In this document: positions 55,014 through 63,930 of the stretch, piece by piece | How the letters are laid out: each line of letters opens with the position of its first letter | Numbering within the stretch: the first letter of the stretch is position 1 | DNA from: Shewanella intestini | GTDB lineage: Bacteria > Pseudomonadota > Gammaproteobacteria > Enterobacterales > Shewanellaceae | Direction of reading: 5' to 3' | Assembly: GCF_018221465.1 (NCBI RefSeq) | Contig: NZ_JAAIKR010000003.1 | Span: forward strand, 204,779 to 268,778 | DNA length: 64,000 nucleotides | Notes under the pieces: generated by a model | Told to the model about the DNA's origin: nothing | Database searches by the model: none | What the model saw: only the letters and a program-made list of their open reading frames with translations | Program-made: the position numbers and the translations under genes

Positions 55014-55042
55014 TCTTGGTCGAAAAACATTCTATTTATAAT
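55014..55042 (+). promoter_or_regulatory. Probable rmf promoter
   Basis: A perfect TATAAT (55037-55042) lies about 66 bp before the rmf start. The best upstream hexamer, TTGGTC, is only 15 bp away, so activation rather than a strong -35 may matter, as expected for a stationary-phase, ppGpp-controlled gene. Confidence 0.4.
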
Positions 55043-55107
55043 GTCGAAATGCAAAGTGATTGAGTTGATTTTGTGCATTTCAAGGATAACTTTTAGAGGA
55101 TGTTTGC

Positions 55108-55284
55108 ATGAAAAGACAAAAGAGAGATCGATTAGACAGAGCTTTTTCAAAAGGATATCAAGCAGGGATTGGAGGTCGCTCAAAAGAGCTTTGTCCTTAT
55201 GAGAATTTAACTTCTCGTTCGCACTGGTTAGGTGGTTGGCGTGAAGGTGTCGACGGTCGTTTGACAGGATTATTTAATAAATAA
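55108..55284 (+). CDS. rmf: Ribosome modulation factor Rmf
   Basis: A 58-residue basic protein beginning MKRQKRDRLDRAFSKGYQAG and containing GGRSKELCPY and SRSHWLGGWREG, an unmistakable Rmf (E. coli 55 residues). Rmf binds 30S subunits near the mRNA exit and pairs 70S ribosomes into inactive 100S dimers in stationary phase. The ribosome-binding site is AGAGGA. Placed next to fabA in convergent orientation, as in E. coli. Confidence 0.95.
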   Translation: MKRQKRDRLDRAFSKGYQAGIGGRSKELCPYENLTSRSHWLGGWREGVDGRLTGLFNK

Positions 55285-55289
55285 CAATA

Positions 55290-55347
55290 AGCCCTTTCCA
55301 AAGTATTAACGCCAGCATTATGCTAAAAGCGTATTTAGAAAGGGCAC
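55290..55347. terminator. Branched hairpin between rmf and fabA
   Basis: Outer arms GCCCTTTC and GAAAGGGC enclose an inner ACGC...GCGT hairpin. It begins 6 bp after the rmf stop and ends 30 bp before the fabA stop on the other strand. It lacks a T-run and may instead protect the 3' end of the rmf mRNA. Confidence 0.5.
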
Positions 55348-55376
55348 TTAGCGAACAGTGTACTTATTAAAAACAA

Positions 55377-55892
55377 TTAAAATGAAGATGTATCTGAGAA
55401 AATACCCACTTTTAAATCGGTTGCAGAATAAATTTCCCGGCCATCAACTTCCATCGTCGCATCAGCAATACCCATAACCAGTTTGCGATGAATTTTACGC
55501 TTAATGTTAAGTCGATAAGTGACTTTTTTAGCTTCTGGCAATACTTGGCCTGTGAATTTAACTTCACCAACACCCAATGCTCTACCTTTGCCTTCTGCGC
55601 CTTCCCAGCCAAGATAAAAACCAACCAATTGCCACATGGCATCTAAACCTAAACAGCCAGGCATCACTGGGTCGCCAGCAAAATGACAATCAAAAAACCA
55701 CAAGTCTGAGTTTATATCGAGTTCAGCGATAATTTCACCTTTGCCGAACTGACCACCATCTTCATTAATAGTGGTAATTCTATCTATCATAAGCATGTTA
55801 TTAATAGGTAGGCGCGGACGGTTTGGTCCTAAAAGATCGCCATGGCCACATGCAACTAATTGTTCTTTTGTAAAACTGTTCGCTTTTTCCAT
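55377..55892 (-). CDS. fabA: 3-hydroxydecanoyl-ACP dehydratase/isomerase FabA
   Basis: FabA (171 residues) introduces the cis double bond that starts unsaturated fatty acid synthesis. Catalytic His70 ([15 protein letters not shown]) and Asp84 have the same numbers as in E. coli. The frame extends to a GTG at 55907, but the ATG at 55892 begins [12 protein letters not shown], the family start. The promoter region carries FadR- and FabR-like sites in the E. coli arrangement. Confidence 0.97.
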   Translation of the reverse strand: MEKANSFTKEQLVACGHGDLLGPNRPRLPINNMLMIDRITTINEDGGQFGKGEIIAELDINSDLWFFDCHFAGDPVMPGCLGLDAMWQLVGFYLGWEGAEGKGRALGVGEVKFTGQVLPEAKKVTYRLNIKRKIHRKLVMGIADATMEVDGREIYSATDLKVGIFSDTSSF

Positions 55893-55931
55893 TTGTCTCG
55901 ATACCACTTAGTTATGACATTCGTTGCGGAC

Positions 55932-55960
55932 AAGATAGCGAACACGTGTAAGCTAAACAA
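55932..55960 (-). promoter_or_regulatory. fabA promoter
   Basis: On the minus strand TTGTTT, a 17-bp spacer and TATCTT fit a sigma-70 promoter about 40 bp before the fabA ATG. The spacer is filled by the FabR-like palindrome and the -35 overlaps the FadR-like site. Confidence 0.65.
55937..55954 (-). promoter_or_regulatory. FabR-like palindrome in the fabA promoter
   Basis: AGCTTACACGTGTTCGCT on the minus strand contains an ACACGTGT centre with near-symmetric arms and closely resembles the FabR operator of E. coli fabA/fabB as I recall it. It lies between -35 and -10, where FabR represses. Confidence 0.62.
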
Positions 55961-55971
55961 CTCCGATGACT
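55955..55971 (-). promoter_or_regulatory. FadR-like activator site of fabA
   Basis: AGTCATCGGAGTTGTTT on the minus strand matches the E. coli fabA FadR site (ATCGGA centre and TTGTT right arm) at about 13 of 16 bases. It overlaps the -35 element, the place from which FadR activates fabA. Confidence 0.62.
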
Positions 55972-57706
55972 ATAATATACCTAATTTAGTTAATACTTTG
56001 CCGAAAAAAGTTAATTCAACTTCGTCGCCATGTCCTGCTAATTTGTCTAACCGCTGTTGCACTAATCCGTATAATGACTGTTGTGGAAAAGAGTTGTTTT
56101 CGTCGGCTTGTCCAGCGGGCATTTGCATCAGCAATTCTATCGCTTCATCCATATGAGAGATTGCATGAATGACAAATTGACCATCATTGACCGCTTGAAT
56201 CACTTCAGGCATTAAGTTTAATTGCAACACATTCGTTGCCGGCATAATAATGCCTTGTTTGCCTGTTAAACCGCGACGTTTACATAGATTAAAAAAACCT
56301 TCAATCTTTTCATTAATCCCGCCAATGGCTTGTACATTACCAAATTGATCTAACGCGCCAGTTACACCATAAAACTGCATCACAGGTTTTTCTGCTATTG
56401 CTGACATTAAGCAGCAATATTCAGCTAATGAGGCACTGTCACCGTCAATTTCTTGATAAGACTGTTCAAACACAATGTTGGCATTTAAATGTAGCGGCGC
56501 ATCACGGCCAAAGATACGATATAAACAGGCCGAAAGGATCATCATCCCTTTAGCGTGGATGTTGCCACCTAGCTCAGATTTACGCTCAATATCTGCTACT
56601 TCACCGTCACCGTAATGCACACTTGTGGTAATACGTGCTGGTTCGCCGTAACTGTAATCACCAGTATCTATTACTGTTAAACCATTAATTTGGCCTGTCA
56701 ACTCACCGTCTGTGGCGAGGTGAATAAACTTGTCATCAAAACTCTGCGCTGAAAACTCTTCAGAAATATTATGACGGCTCACATGTTTTTGAATCGCGGT
56801 GGCGACAGCATGCGCATTAATACTTTTGCTCGCAGAATATGCCGCGGCTTGCGAGATAAGTTGTGACATTGCGAGCATGCTTAAGCTTAAACGTTGTTGA
56901 TGTTCAACTAACTTAGCGCTGTACCAAAAAAGCGGTAATAAAGCTGTTTTATCAATGGTAATACCACTTAACTGCGCAATGTACTGTAACCATTGAATAT
57001 ATTGAATTTCTTTATACTTAGTTAAATCTAACTCGTGATTTAACTCTGCGAGAATGGGGAAGTACTGCATAAAGATACTATCATCTTGCCTAATTTGGCT
57101 GAAGAAGTTACTGCTACCAACCAATACGATTTTAGAACGTAGCGGAATGCTTGCTAACTCTGAGTTGACCTTATATTTTTGCTCGTCAATGATTTGCATC
57201 ACCAGTTCCCATAAGCCTTCTCGTTTCCACAATGATTCCGCACAAATGAAAATATAATGGTTTTCGGCAAGTGTGCCAGCTTGGTATTGACTGCTATTGC
57301 CTTTAGTTACAACTTGACCTATTAGTTGTTTGCGTGTGATGCGTCCCCGTAAATAGCAATAAGTCTTGTCTTGTGTGGCAATTTTACCTACTTGCTCTGA
57401 AGGAAGGGAGCTTTGCCAATTAAAAGCGACTTGTGTTTCATCTTGCATACTTTTGCTAGCGACTAAATAATGGTCAGTAACGTTTTGAGCTTGAGTTGTT
57501 AATGCATCAAATAAGGCGATGCGGTTTACACCCGGGAAATCGGCTAAGAATAAGTGTTGGTTATCTAAAGATGAGGCTAAATTAAAGCTGTCGATGGTTT
57601 TTTCTTGTCCTAACAATAAGTGGCTAGCATAGTTAATCGTGGGGAGCTGGTCTGGAATATTGTACTGTGGTGCCAGTTTTACGCTTGCCAATATTGTTTG
57701 ATTCAT
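55970..57706 (-). CDS. Lon-family (S16) protease, YcbZ/LonH type
   Basis: The 578-residue protein matches E. coli YcbZ (586). The C-terminal S16 protease domain has the catalytic Ser in DGDSASLAE (about 424) and Lys in GGINEKIEGFF (about 467). The N-terminal AAA-like half shows no intact GxxGxGK[ST] loop; its equivalent reads ADFPGVNRIALFDAL, so ATP use is doubtful. A substrate is not known. It lies upstream of fabA on the same strand with its stop at the edge of the fabA promoter, as in E. coli. Confidence 0.88.
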   Translation of the reverse strand: MNQTILASVKLAPQYNIPDQLPTINYASHLLLGQEKTIDSFNLASSLDNQHLFLADFPGVNRIALFDALTTQAQNVTDHYLVASKSMQDETQVAFNWQSSLPSEQVGKIATQDKTYCYLRGRITRKQLIGQVVTKGNSSQYQAGTLAENHYIFICAESLWKREGLWELVMQIIDEQKYKVNSELASIPLRSKIVLVGSSNFFSQIRQDDSIFMQYFPILAELNHELDLTKYKEIQYIQWLQYIAQLSGITIDKTALLPLFWYSAKLVEHQQRLSLSMLAMSQLISQAAAYSASKSINAHAVATAIQKHVSRHNISEEFSAQSFDDKFIHLATDGELTGQINGLTVIDTGDYSYGEPARITTSVHYGDGEVADIERKSELGGNIHAKGMMILSACLYRIFGRDAPLHLNANIVFEQSYQEIDGDSASLAEYCCLMSAIAEKPVMQFYGVTGALDQFGNVQAIGGINEKIEGFFNLCKRRGLTGKQGIIMPATNVLQLNLMPEVIQAVNDGQFVIHAISHMDEAIELLMQMPAGQADENNSFPQQSLYGLVQQRLDKLAGHGDEVELTFFGKVLTKLGIL

Positions 57707-57888
57707 ATCTGTTTTAATTTAGGGAGTTGATTGAGGTTGATTTTAGCATAAACCGATTCAACTACTTACTGTTAGCTGTCTTAAGTTGAATATATGAGCA
57801 CTTTATTGAGTTCGTGTACATTATATGGATAAATAGCCATCGAGATGATTAAATTGCAGGCAGTTGTTCAGTTTTTTTTAGTTAACAC

Positions 57889-57917
57889 TTTACAGCTGCG
57901 TTAGGTTGTCATATTAT
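57889..57917 (+). promoter_or_regulatory. tRNA-Ser promoter
   Basis: TTTACA, a 17-bp spacer and TATTAT followed by a GC-rich CGCGGCG discriminator, 12 bp before the tRNA gene. The discriminator is typical of stringent control. Confidence 0.75.
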
Positions 57918-57928
57918 TCGCGGCGTTC

Positions 57929-58019
57929 GGAGAGATGGCAGAGTGGTCGAATGCACCGGTCTTGAAAACCGGCAGGGGTTTATAGCCCCTCTAGGGTTCA
58001 AATCCCTATCTCTCCGCCA
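57929..58019 (+). tRNA. tRNA-Ser (TGA)
   Basis: A 91-nt class II tRNA with seven-base acceptor stem GGAGAGA/TCTCTCC, anticodon TGA in the loop CTTGAAA, a long variable arm (GGGGTTTATAGCCCC) and encoded CCA. Confidence 0.96.
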
Positions 58020-58026
58020 TATTTAG

Positions 58027-58055
58027 AAAAGCCCGCTATTATATAGCGGGCTTTT
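58027..58055 (+). terminator. Terminator of tRNA-Ser
   Basis: Hairpin AAAGCCCGCTAT/ATAGCGGGCTTT with a T-run, 7 bp after the tRNA CCA. Confidence 0.9.
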
Positions 58056-58460
58056 TGCTATTTGTTTTTTATGTTAGCGATGACATCACTTATAACACCT
58101 CGATGACTGTCATTTATCTGCTGAACATTTTCTATTCTTAATTATCCCACTTTGATTATTTAGCTGTTTACGGCAGTCCATTTTTACATTCACTAATGTG
58201 CTTTACTCATCGCTTTTAATAATGCTGTGCATTGGGCGAAATGAGTTAACTGTCAATGTTCAGTAAGTAATTGAATTCGCGTTTTCTGTACGTTCTTCCC
58301 ATTGTGCGGGTTGTGATTTATCTGCAAATTTAAACTTAAGCTCAAAACATGATGTACATTAGGATTAAGTTGTTAGTAAAATGTTAACTGATTTTAGGCC
58401 TGTTGAATTTAGTTGATTAACAAGGTGAGAATGTCACTGACTCTAAGGATTGAGTATTTA
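58056..58460. other. Gap between tRNA-Ser and the HlyD gene
   Basis: About 405 bp of AT-rich sequence with no convincing ORF, RNA gene or repeat. It presumably contains the promoter of the HlyD-type gene. Confidence 0.5.
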
Positions 58461-59591
58461 ATGAATAATAATGAAAATAACAATGCGAAAACACGAGAAC
58501 AAGCTGCTGTGACAGATATTCATCTTCATGCTGTGAATGAAGGTGAGCCAAGGCCAACTCAACCTAAGTTGGGCTTATGGATTGGGTTTATTATTGCCCT
58601 TGGTATTATGTTGTTGGTAAGCCAAGTGGTGAGCCAACGGTATGTGCCACTATCTGAATTGGGACAAGTCAATGGCACCATCAGTGGGGTTACAAGCCAA
58701 GTTAGTGGCAAGATTATGAAGGTAAATGTTCAGTTATACGATTATGTCAATAAAGGTGACGTGATTGCTCAGATTGACCCTGCACCGTATCAAAGCGCGT
58801 TAAAAAATGCTGAGCTTGCTGTTACTAGCGCAGGTAAGAATATGGGTGCGCTTTCTAAAAATGTGCGTTTGGCCAATGTCGCAGTAGCGCAAGCTAAAGC
58901 CGATTTTGAGGCGGCTAAAGTCGCGCAAAATACCACACTAGATAAAGTGACCAATGGCGAGCTACCCCAAGCTCGTGCGCAAACGGCTAAGTCAGACTTT
59001 GCCGATGCTGCAGCTGTATTGGCACAAGCACAAACGATGTTGTTAGCCGCCAAAGATAAATTTGCAGCAGAAGCGGATAGCAATAACAACGTCAAGTCGG
59101 CGTTACTTGACTTAGAACAAGCGCAACTCAACTTACAACAAACCAATTTGATTACGGCAAAAGATGGCATTATCACTGAACTAGATATTACTGTTGGAGA
59201 GACTATTTCATCCCAAGAGCCAGTGGTTAAATACTTAGGCGCTGATGACATATGGATTGATGTGTTATTTACAGAGAATCAACTGGGGAATATTCATGCC
59301 GGTAATAAGGTTGAATTCGCCTTAGCTTTCGCCCCAGGGCAAGTATTGTCTGGTCATGTTGCTTCGATTAATTATACTGTGAATACAAATCTGGCAATCA
59401 AACCGAGTGTGGAAAGCAATCAGTTACGCTATTTTCCAGTAAAAGTGAATGTTGCTGCTGGCGTCTCCCAACAATTATTGAATGTTGGCGGTCAGGCCGA
59501 TGTCATTGTTTATACCAGTGAAAATAGCCTATTTAACACAATTGGGCACTGGTGGATAAAGTTGAAGAGTGTGCTGTCGTATGTCCGCTAA
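58461..59591 (+). CDS. HlyD/EmrA-type membrane fusion protein
   Basis: The protein (376 residues from this start) has an Asn-rich cytoplasmic N terminus, one membrane helix (about 42-62) and a biotinyl-lipoyl-like half domain (GTISGVTSQVSGKIMKVNVQL... GDVIAQIDP). A long alpha-helical hairpin rich in Ala, Gln and Lys (about 110-225), the second half of the lipoyl domain and a beta-barrel follow. It should link an inner-membrane pump to an outer-membrane channel. The ATG at 58431 (10 residues longer, AAGGTGAG close upstream) is an alternative. No pump or TolC gene is adjacent. Confidence 0.85.
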   Translation: MNNNENNNAKTREQAAVTDIHLHAVNEGEPRPTQPKLGLWIGFIIALGIMLLVSQVVSQRYVPLSELGQVNGTISGVTSQVSGKIMKVNVQLYDYVNKGDVIAQIDPAPYQSALKNAELAVTSAGKNMGALSKNVRLANVAVAQAKADFEAAKVAQNTTLDKVTNGELPQARAQTAKSDFADAAAVLAQAQTMLLAAKDKFAAEADSNNNVKSALLDLEQAQLNLQQTNLITAKDGIITELDITVGETISSQEPVVKYLGADDIWIDVLFTENQLGNIHAGNKVEFALAFAPGQVLSGHVASINYTVNTNLAIKPSVESNQLRYFPVKVNVAAGVSQQLLNVGGQADVIVYTSENSLFNTIGHWWIKLKSVLSYVR

Positions 59592-60064
59592 TTCGATTGA
59601 CTACATACTCGTTGGTTGCTTAAGTTTGACTTTTTCATTACCCGTGTATGGTTAATTAATAAAGACTTACTGAGTGAAATGTTCGTTTGTTAGTGATCTA
59701 TTGCTACTAACTCACAATAATAGGCAATACGAACCAACTGAGCGATTGTCACTTGTATTGGTCGATGAGCTGATTGGATACCTTGCATATGACAGGCTCA
59801 GTGATAAAAACCGGATATGAATCATATTCGGTTTTTTTATGGGTGTTATTATCTATTAATAACCACCTTAAGCTTGATAGTAGGCATGAACCATATTTGT
59901 TTGCTTGTCACGAGTACCTGCTTGTTGTAATGATGGCAGAAAAATCAGCGATAGCTGCTTTAAGTTAATTGTTATTTAATACTTGAATGTCGTTATCAAT
60001 ATGGTTATCGATAGCGGCTATCGATGTATGTTGAGTTTATTGTATTTTGAGGAATGTCATCAGT
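59592..60064. other. Gap between the HlyD gene and yjbQ
   Basis: 473 bp. It holds a strong terminator at 59806-59838, about 215 bp after the HlyD stop. The stretch before it has no persuasive ORF and could be a long 3' untranslated region or a small RNA. The rest contains the yjbQ upstream region. Confidence 0.5.
59806..59838 (+). terminator. Strong terminator downstream of the HlyD gene
   Basis: Hairpin AAACCGGATATGA/TCATATTCGGTTT (one G-T pair) followed by a run of seven T residues. Confidence 0.85.
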
Positions 60065-60484
60065 ATGTGGCTACAAAGAACAATTACATTAGCGCCTAAA
60101 CCTCGTGGTTTTCATTTAATTGATGATGAGCTAATTAGTTCGATACCAGAGCTTAAAAATATCAATATAGGGCTGATGCATTTATTGATAAAGCACACCT
60201 CAGCCTCGTTAACGTTAAATGAAAATGCTGACCCAACAGTGAGGCATGATTTAGAACGACATTTTAATCACACCGTCGTGGAAGCGGCAGCATTTTATCG
60301 CCATACCGACGAAGGTGACGATGATATGCCAGCGCATATTAAGTCAAGTATTATTGGTGTCAGTCATACTATCCCTATTACAAACGGCGCTTTGAACTTA
60401 GGGGTTTGGCAAGGTATTTACCTTTGCGAACATCGCAATTATGGCGGTTCACGGCAAGTGGTGATCACCGTAAATGGTGAGTGA
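60065..60484 (+). CDS. yjbQ: YjbQ family protein (UPF0047)
   Basis: This 139-residue protein (E. coli YjbQ 138) begins [19 protein letters not shown] and ends with the family block [42 protein letters not shown] is also conserved. YjbQ has weak thiamin phosphate synthase activity in E. coli; its true role is unclear. The frame opens earlier at a TTG (60047), but the ATG at 60065 has GAGGAA upstream and family length. Confidence 0.9.
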   Translation: MWLQRTITLAPKPRGFHLIDDELISSIPELKNINIGLMHLLIKHTSASLTLNENADPTVRHDLERHFNHTVVEAAAFYRHTDEGDDDMPAHIKSSIIGVSHTIPITNGALNLGVWQGIYLCEHRNYGGSRQVVITVNGE

Positions 60485-60660
60485 TCAGTATTTTATAGAA
60501 TAGGTGTTTAAAATACGATGTAAACGAGGTTGCGCGCTTGTCGCAATATTCTTATTAATGTTAAATTAAATGTTGTGGTCATTTGTATGGCAATCTTTAT
60601 ACTCAATGACATATAGCGCTTCGTTAAGAAAGTATTGCACAGTGAATAGGTAGGTTGAAG

Positions 60661-61305
60661 TTGATTTCTGTATATTTGGTTGATGATCATGAGCTTGTTC
60701 GTACAGGTATTCGTCGTATTTTAGAAGACGAACGCGGTATTAAAGTGGTTGGTGAAGCACCTGATGGTGAAACCGCTGTACAGTGGTCTCGTCAAAATGA
60801 AGCCGACGTTATTTTAATGGATATGAATATGCCCGGCATGGGGGGGTTAGAAGCCACTCGAAAAATTGTCCGTTTTCAGCCAGATGCCAAAATCATTGTA
60901 TTAACTGTGCAAACTGAAGATCCTTTCCCTACTAAAGTGATGCAAGCGGGGGCTTCTGGTTATTTAACCAAAGGCTCAACCTCGCCTGAAGTGATCCGTG
61001 CCATTAGCCAAGTAGCACGTGGTCAACGATATTTATCGCCGGAAATCGCCCAACAAATGGCGTTGAGCCAGTTTGATAATAATGATGAAAATCCGTTTAC
61101 CAGTTTATCTGAGCGTGAATTACAAATCATGTTGATGATCACCAACGGTGAAAAGGTTAATGATATTTCGCAGCGATTAAATTTAAGCCCTAAAACCGTT
61201 AACAGTTATCGCTACCGTTTATTTGCTAAATTAGACATCAATGGTGATGTTGAATTAACACGACTGGCAATTCGTTATAAAATGCTCGATACCAGTTTGT
61301 TTTAA
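60661..61305 (+). CDS. uvrY: Response regulator UvrY (SirA/GacA)
   Basis: A 214-residue LuxR/NarL-type response regulator with phospho-acceptor Asp54 (ILMDMNMPGMGG), Lys near 104 (YLTKGS) and a C-terminal helix-turn-helix with LSERELQIMLMITNGEKVNDISQRLNLSPKTVNSYRYRLF. It is the partner of BarA and normally drives csrB/csrC small RNA transcription. The start is TTG 60661, which has TAGGTAGG upstream at correct spacing and gives MISVYLVDDHELV, aligned with E. coli; the TTG two codons earlier is less likely. uvrC follows closely. Confidence 0.95.
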   Translation: MISVYLVDDHELVRTGIRRILEDERGIKVVGEAPDGETAVQWSRQNEADVILMDMNMPGMGGLEATRKIVRFQPDAKIIVLTVQTEDPFPTKVMQAGASGYLTKGSTSPEVIRAISQVARGQRYLSPEIAQQMALSQFDNNDENPFTSLSERELQIMLMITNGEKVNDISQRLNLSPKTVNSYRYRLFAKLDINGDVELTRLAIRYKMLDTSLF

Positions 61306-61350
61306 CGATTGAGATAAATGACACGATCATTTATCTCGAGACCCATATTT

Positions 61351-63183
61351 ATGCCCGCCACTTTTAACCCGAAAAGCTTTTTGCGCACAGTGACTTCTGC
61401 ACCTGGCGTGTATCGCATGTACGATACACAGCAACAGGTGATTTATGTGGGGAAAGCGAAAGACCTAAAAAAGCGCTTATCATCGTATTTCCGTACTAAT
61501 CTGCCAAATATAAAAACCCAAGCCTTAGTCAGTAATATCGCAAACGTTGATGTTACTGTTACTCATAGTGAAACCGATGCATTATTGCTTGAAAATGATT
61601 ATATCAAGCAATACATGCCTAAATATAACGTGTTATTGCGTGATGATAAGTCGTACCCATATATTCTATTAAGTGGCCATAAACATCCAAGATTAGCTTA
61701 TCATCGCGGCGCTAAACGCGATAAAGGCCAATACTTTGGCCCGTACCCTAATGGCGGTGCGGTAAGAGAAAGCCTGCATTTAATGCAAAAGTTGTTTCCT
61801 ATTCGTCAATGTGAAGACGTGTACTACAAGTCCCGCTCACGTCCGTGTTTACAATACCAACTTGAACGCTGCAGTGCCCCTTGTGTTGGACTGGTGGCTG
61901 AAAGTGAATATCAAGCGCAAGTGCAATTAGCGACATTGTTTTTAAAGGGTAAAGATAAGCAAGTGATTTCGACGCTGGTGGATAAGATGGAAACCGCAGC
62001 GATTGATATGCAATATGAACAAGCTGCGCAGTATCGTGATCAAATTGCTGCGCTAAGACGTGTTGCAGAGCAACAAGAAGTATCAAATGCCAGTGGAAAT
62101 ATGGATGTTATTGGGGTGCATTACGCCTCAGGTATTGCTTGTTTTCATTTAATGTTTATCCGCGAAGGTAAAATTTTTGGTTCGCGTAGCTATTATCCTA
62201 GTGTGCCTGCTGAAACCGATATTGATGAGGTGTTATCGGCTTTTGTCAGTCAGTTTTATTTAAATGCGGATATTCAACGCACCATTCCTAAAGAAGTGGT
62301 TATTAGCCATCAATTTGCTGATCTAAAACCATTACAACATTCTATAGCAACGGCATTGGATAAAAAGTTTGAGATTAAAATTAACGTCCGTGGTGAACGG
62401 GCGAAGTTTTTAAGCCTTGCAGAAACCAACGCTCATAATTCGGTGACGACTCGGTTATCACATAAAAACACTGTCGAGCAACGGTTTCAATTACTTGAAG
62501 AAGCACTTGAGCTTTCAGCACCGATTATGCGGATGGAGTGTTTCGATATTAGCCACACCATGGGGGAAAGTACCGTTGCCTCATGCGTGGTATTTAATCG
62601 TGAGGGACCACACAAAGCTGACTATCGACGCTATAACATCTCAGGCATTACTGGTGGGGATGATTATGCCGCGATGGAACAAGCGATTTCGCGTCGTTTT
62701 GACAAGATAGAAAATGATGGCAAAGTACCTGATATTTTATTTATCGACGGTGGAATAGGGCAATTGCGCGTGGCGCAAAAAATTGTTGATGTAAAATGTC
62801 AAAATTTGAATAGCCCCCCATTACTGGTTGGGGTGACTAAAGGTGAAGGTCGTAAAATGGGCTTAGAAACCTTCATCATTGGGGGAACGGAACAATCTTT
62901 TGAATTACCGAGTGATTCCCCTGCATTTCATTTAATGGTGCATATTCGGGATGAGTCCCACCGGTTTGCAATTACGGGGCATCGCAATAAAAGGCAGAAA
63001 ACCCGTAATACATCCAGCCTTGAGTCTATCGCCGGTATTGGGCCTAAACGCCGTAAAGCATTATTGCAACATTTAGGTGGTATTCAAGAAGTTAAAGGCG
63101 CGAGTATAGCTGAATTGGCAAAAGTGCCCGGCATTAGTCTAGAAATGGCGCAAACAATCCATGACGCATTGCGGGCAGGGTAA
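61351..63183 (+). CDS. uvrC: Excinuclease ABC subunit UvrC
   Basis: UvrC (610 residues, same as E. coli) makes both incisions in nucleotide excision repair. An N-terminal GIY-YIG domain ([30 protein letters not shown], split over about 16-45), a UVR motif near 210 ([18 protein letters not shown]), the RNase H-like endonuclease region with [18 protein letters not shown] and FIDGGIGQL, and C-terminal helix-hairpin-helix motifs are present. The frame opens at 61318 (ATG, 11 residues longer); I prefer 61351 on family length. Operon uvrY-uvrC-pgsA is conserved. Confidence 0.95.
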   Translation: MPATFNPKSFLRTVTSAPGVYRMYDTQQQVIYVGKAKDLKKRLSSYFRTNLPNIKTQALVSNIANVDVTVTHSETDALLLENDYIKQYMPKYNVLLRDDKSYPYILLSGHKHPRLAYHRGAKRDKGQYFGPYPNGGAVRESLHLMQKLFPIRQCEDVYYKSRSRPCLQYQLERCSAPCVGLVAESEYQAQVQLATLFLKGKDKQVISTLVDKMETAAIDMQYEQAAQYRDQIAALRRVAEQQEVSNASGNMDVIGVHYASGIACFHLMFIREGKIFGSRSYYPSVPAETDIDEVLSAFVSQFYLNADIQRTIPKEVVISHQFADLKPLQHSIATALDKKFEIKINVRGERAKFLSLAETNAHNSVTTRLSHKNTVEQRFQLLEEALELSAPIMRMECFDISHTMGESTVASCVVFNREGPHKADYRRYNISGITGGDDYAAMEQAISRRFDKIENDGKVPDILFIDGGIGQLRVAQKIVDVKCQNLNSPPLLVGVTKGEGRKMGLETFIIGGTEQSFELPSDSPAFHLMVHIRDESHRFAITGHRNKRQKTRNTSSLESIAGIGPKRRKALLQHLGGIQEVKGASIAELAKVPGISLEMAQTIHDALRAG

Positions 63184-63227
63184 AATTAAGGCAAGATGAC
63201 GCTGCCTATATATAATTGGTTTAACTG

Positions 63228-63776
63228 ATGCCGTTTAATATACCTATTGCATTAACATTATTTCGCTTAGTGCTGCTCCCTGTTTTTGTTGTGTTGTTTT
63301 ACTTGCCTTATAATTGGGCACCATTTGCGGCCGCATTCGTGTTTTGGCTGGCAGCGGTGACTGATGCCTTAGACGGTTACGCTGCACGTAAATTAAATCA
63401 ATCGACACGGTTTGGGGCTTTTTTAGACCCTGTGGCTGATAAAGTGATGGTTTCTACTGCATTAGTGTTGCTTGTTCAACAATATGACAGTGTGTTTATT
63501 ACCATTGCGGCATTATTTATGATTGGTCGTGAAATCGTAATCTCTGCTTTGCGTGAATGGATGGCTGAAATTGGTAAGCGTGGTGTGGTTGCAGTGTCGT
63601 GGATGGGGAAATATAAAACCGCTGCACAAATGGTCGCTATTGTAGGGTTGATTTGGCAACCTAATGCCTTTTTAACTGATGTGGCTATTGGACTATTTTA
63701 TTTTGCCGCTATTTTAACTTGTTGGTCTATGTTCAGCTATATTGCAGCAGCTTGGAAAGATTTAACTAACGAGTAG
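63228..63776 (+). CDS. pgsA: CDP-diacylglycerol--glycerol-3-phosphate phosphatidyltransferase PgsA
   Basis: PgsA (182 residues, E. coli 182) makes phosphatidylglycerophosphate, the first committed step to phosphatidylglycerol and cardiolipin. The CDP-alcohol phosphotransferase motif runs [20 protein letters not shown] with the final Asp in VADK (about residues 47-69), and about five membrane helices are seen. It follows uvrC by 44 bp and precedes tRNA-Gly, the same order as E. coli pgsA-glyW. Confidence 0.96.
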   Translation: MPFNIPIALTLFRLVLLPVFVVLFYLPYNWAPFAAAFVFWLAAVTDALDGYAARKLNQSTRFGAFLDPVADKVMVSTALVLLVQQYDSVFITIAALFMIGREIVISALREWMAEIGKRGVVAVSWMGKYKTAAQMVAIVGLIWQPNAFLTDVAIGLFYFAAILTCWSMFSYIAAAWKDLTNE

Positions 63777-63838
63777 TGCGTTAAAACACCAATGAGATTA
63801 ATTACTGTTCAAACAGTCAACTAACCTCAAATCAGCAT

Positions 63839-63866
63839 TTGACACAAGACGTTAAATCGGTAGAAT
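63839..63866 (+). promoter_or_regulatory. tRNA-Gly promoter
   Basis: Perfect -35 TTGACA, 16-bp spacer, TAGAAT, then a GC-rich GCTCCCTCG discriminator, about 58 bp before the mature tRNA start. Typical of a strong, stringently controlled stable-RNA promoter. Confidence 0.85.
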
Positions 63867-63930
63867 GCTCCCTCGTAGACAACGGATGAATTAGCAAGCC
63901 TTAAGGTTAGGTTGATACATCATGATTGAT

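Larger units (their letters stand above)
54457..55107 (+). other. Gap before rmf
   Basis: 651 bp without a convincing protein gene. It contains a long imperfect hairpin (54549-54607) after the DUF3466 gene and, at its right end, the rmf promoter and leader. The middle part (54620-54960) is AT-rich with no structure I can name. Confidence 0.5.

Noticed and set aside
59774-59968. 64-residue frame after the HlyD gene
   Set aside because: It runs through a strong terminator hairpin, lacks a ribosome-binding site and has no coding character.
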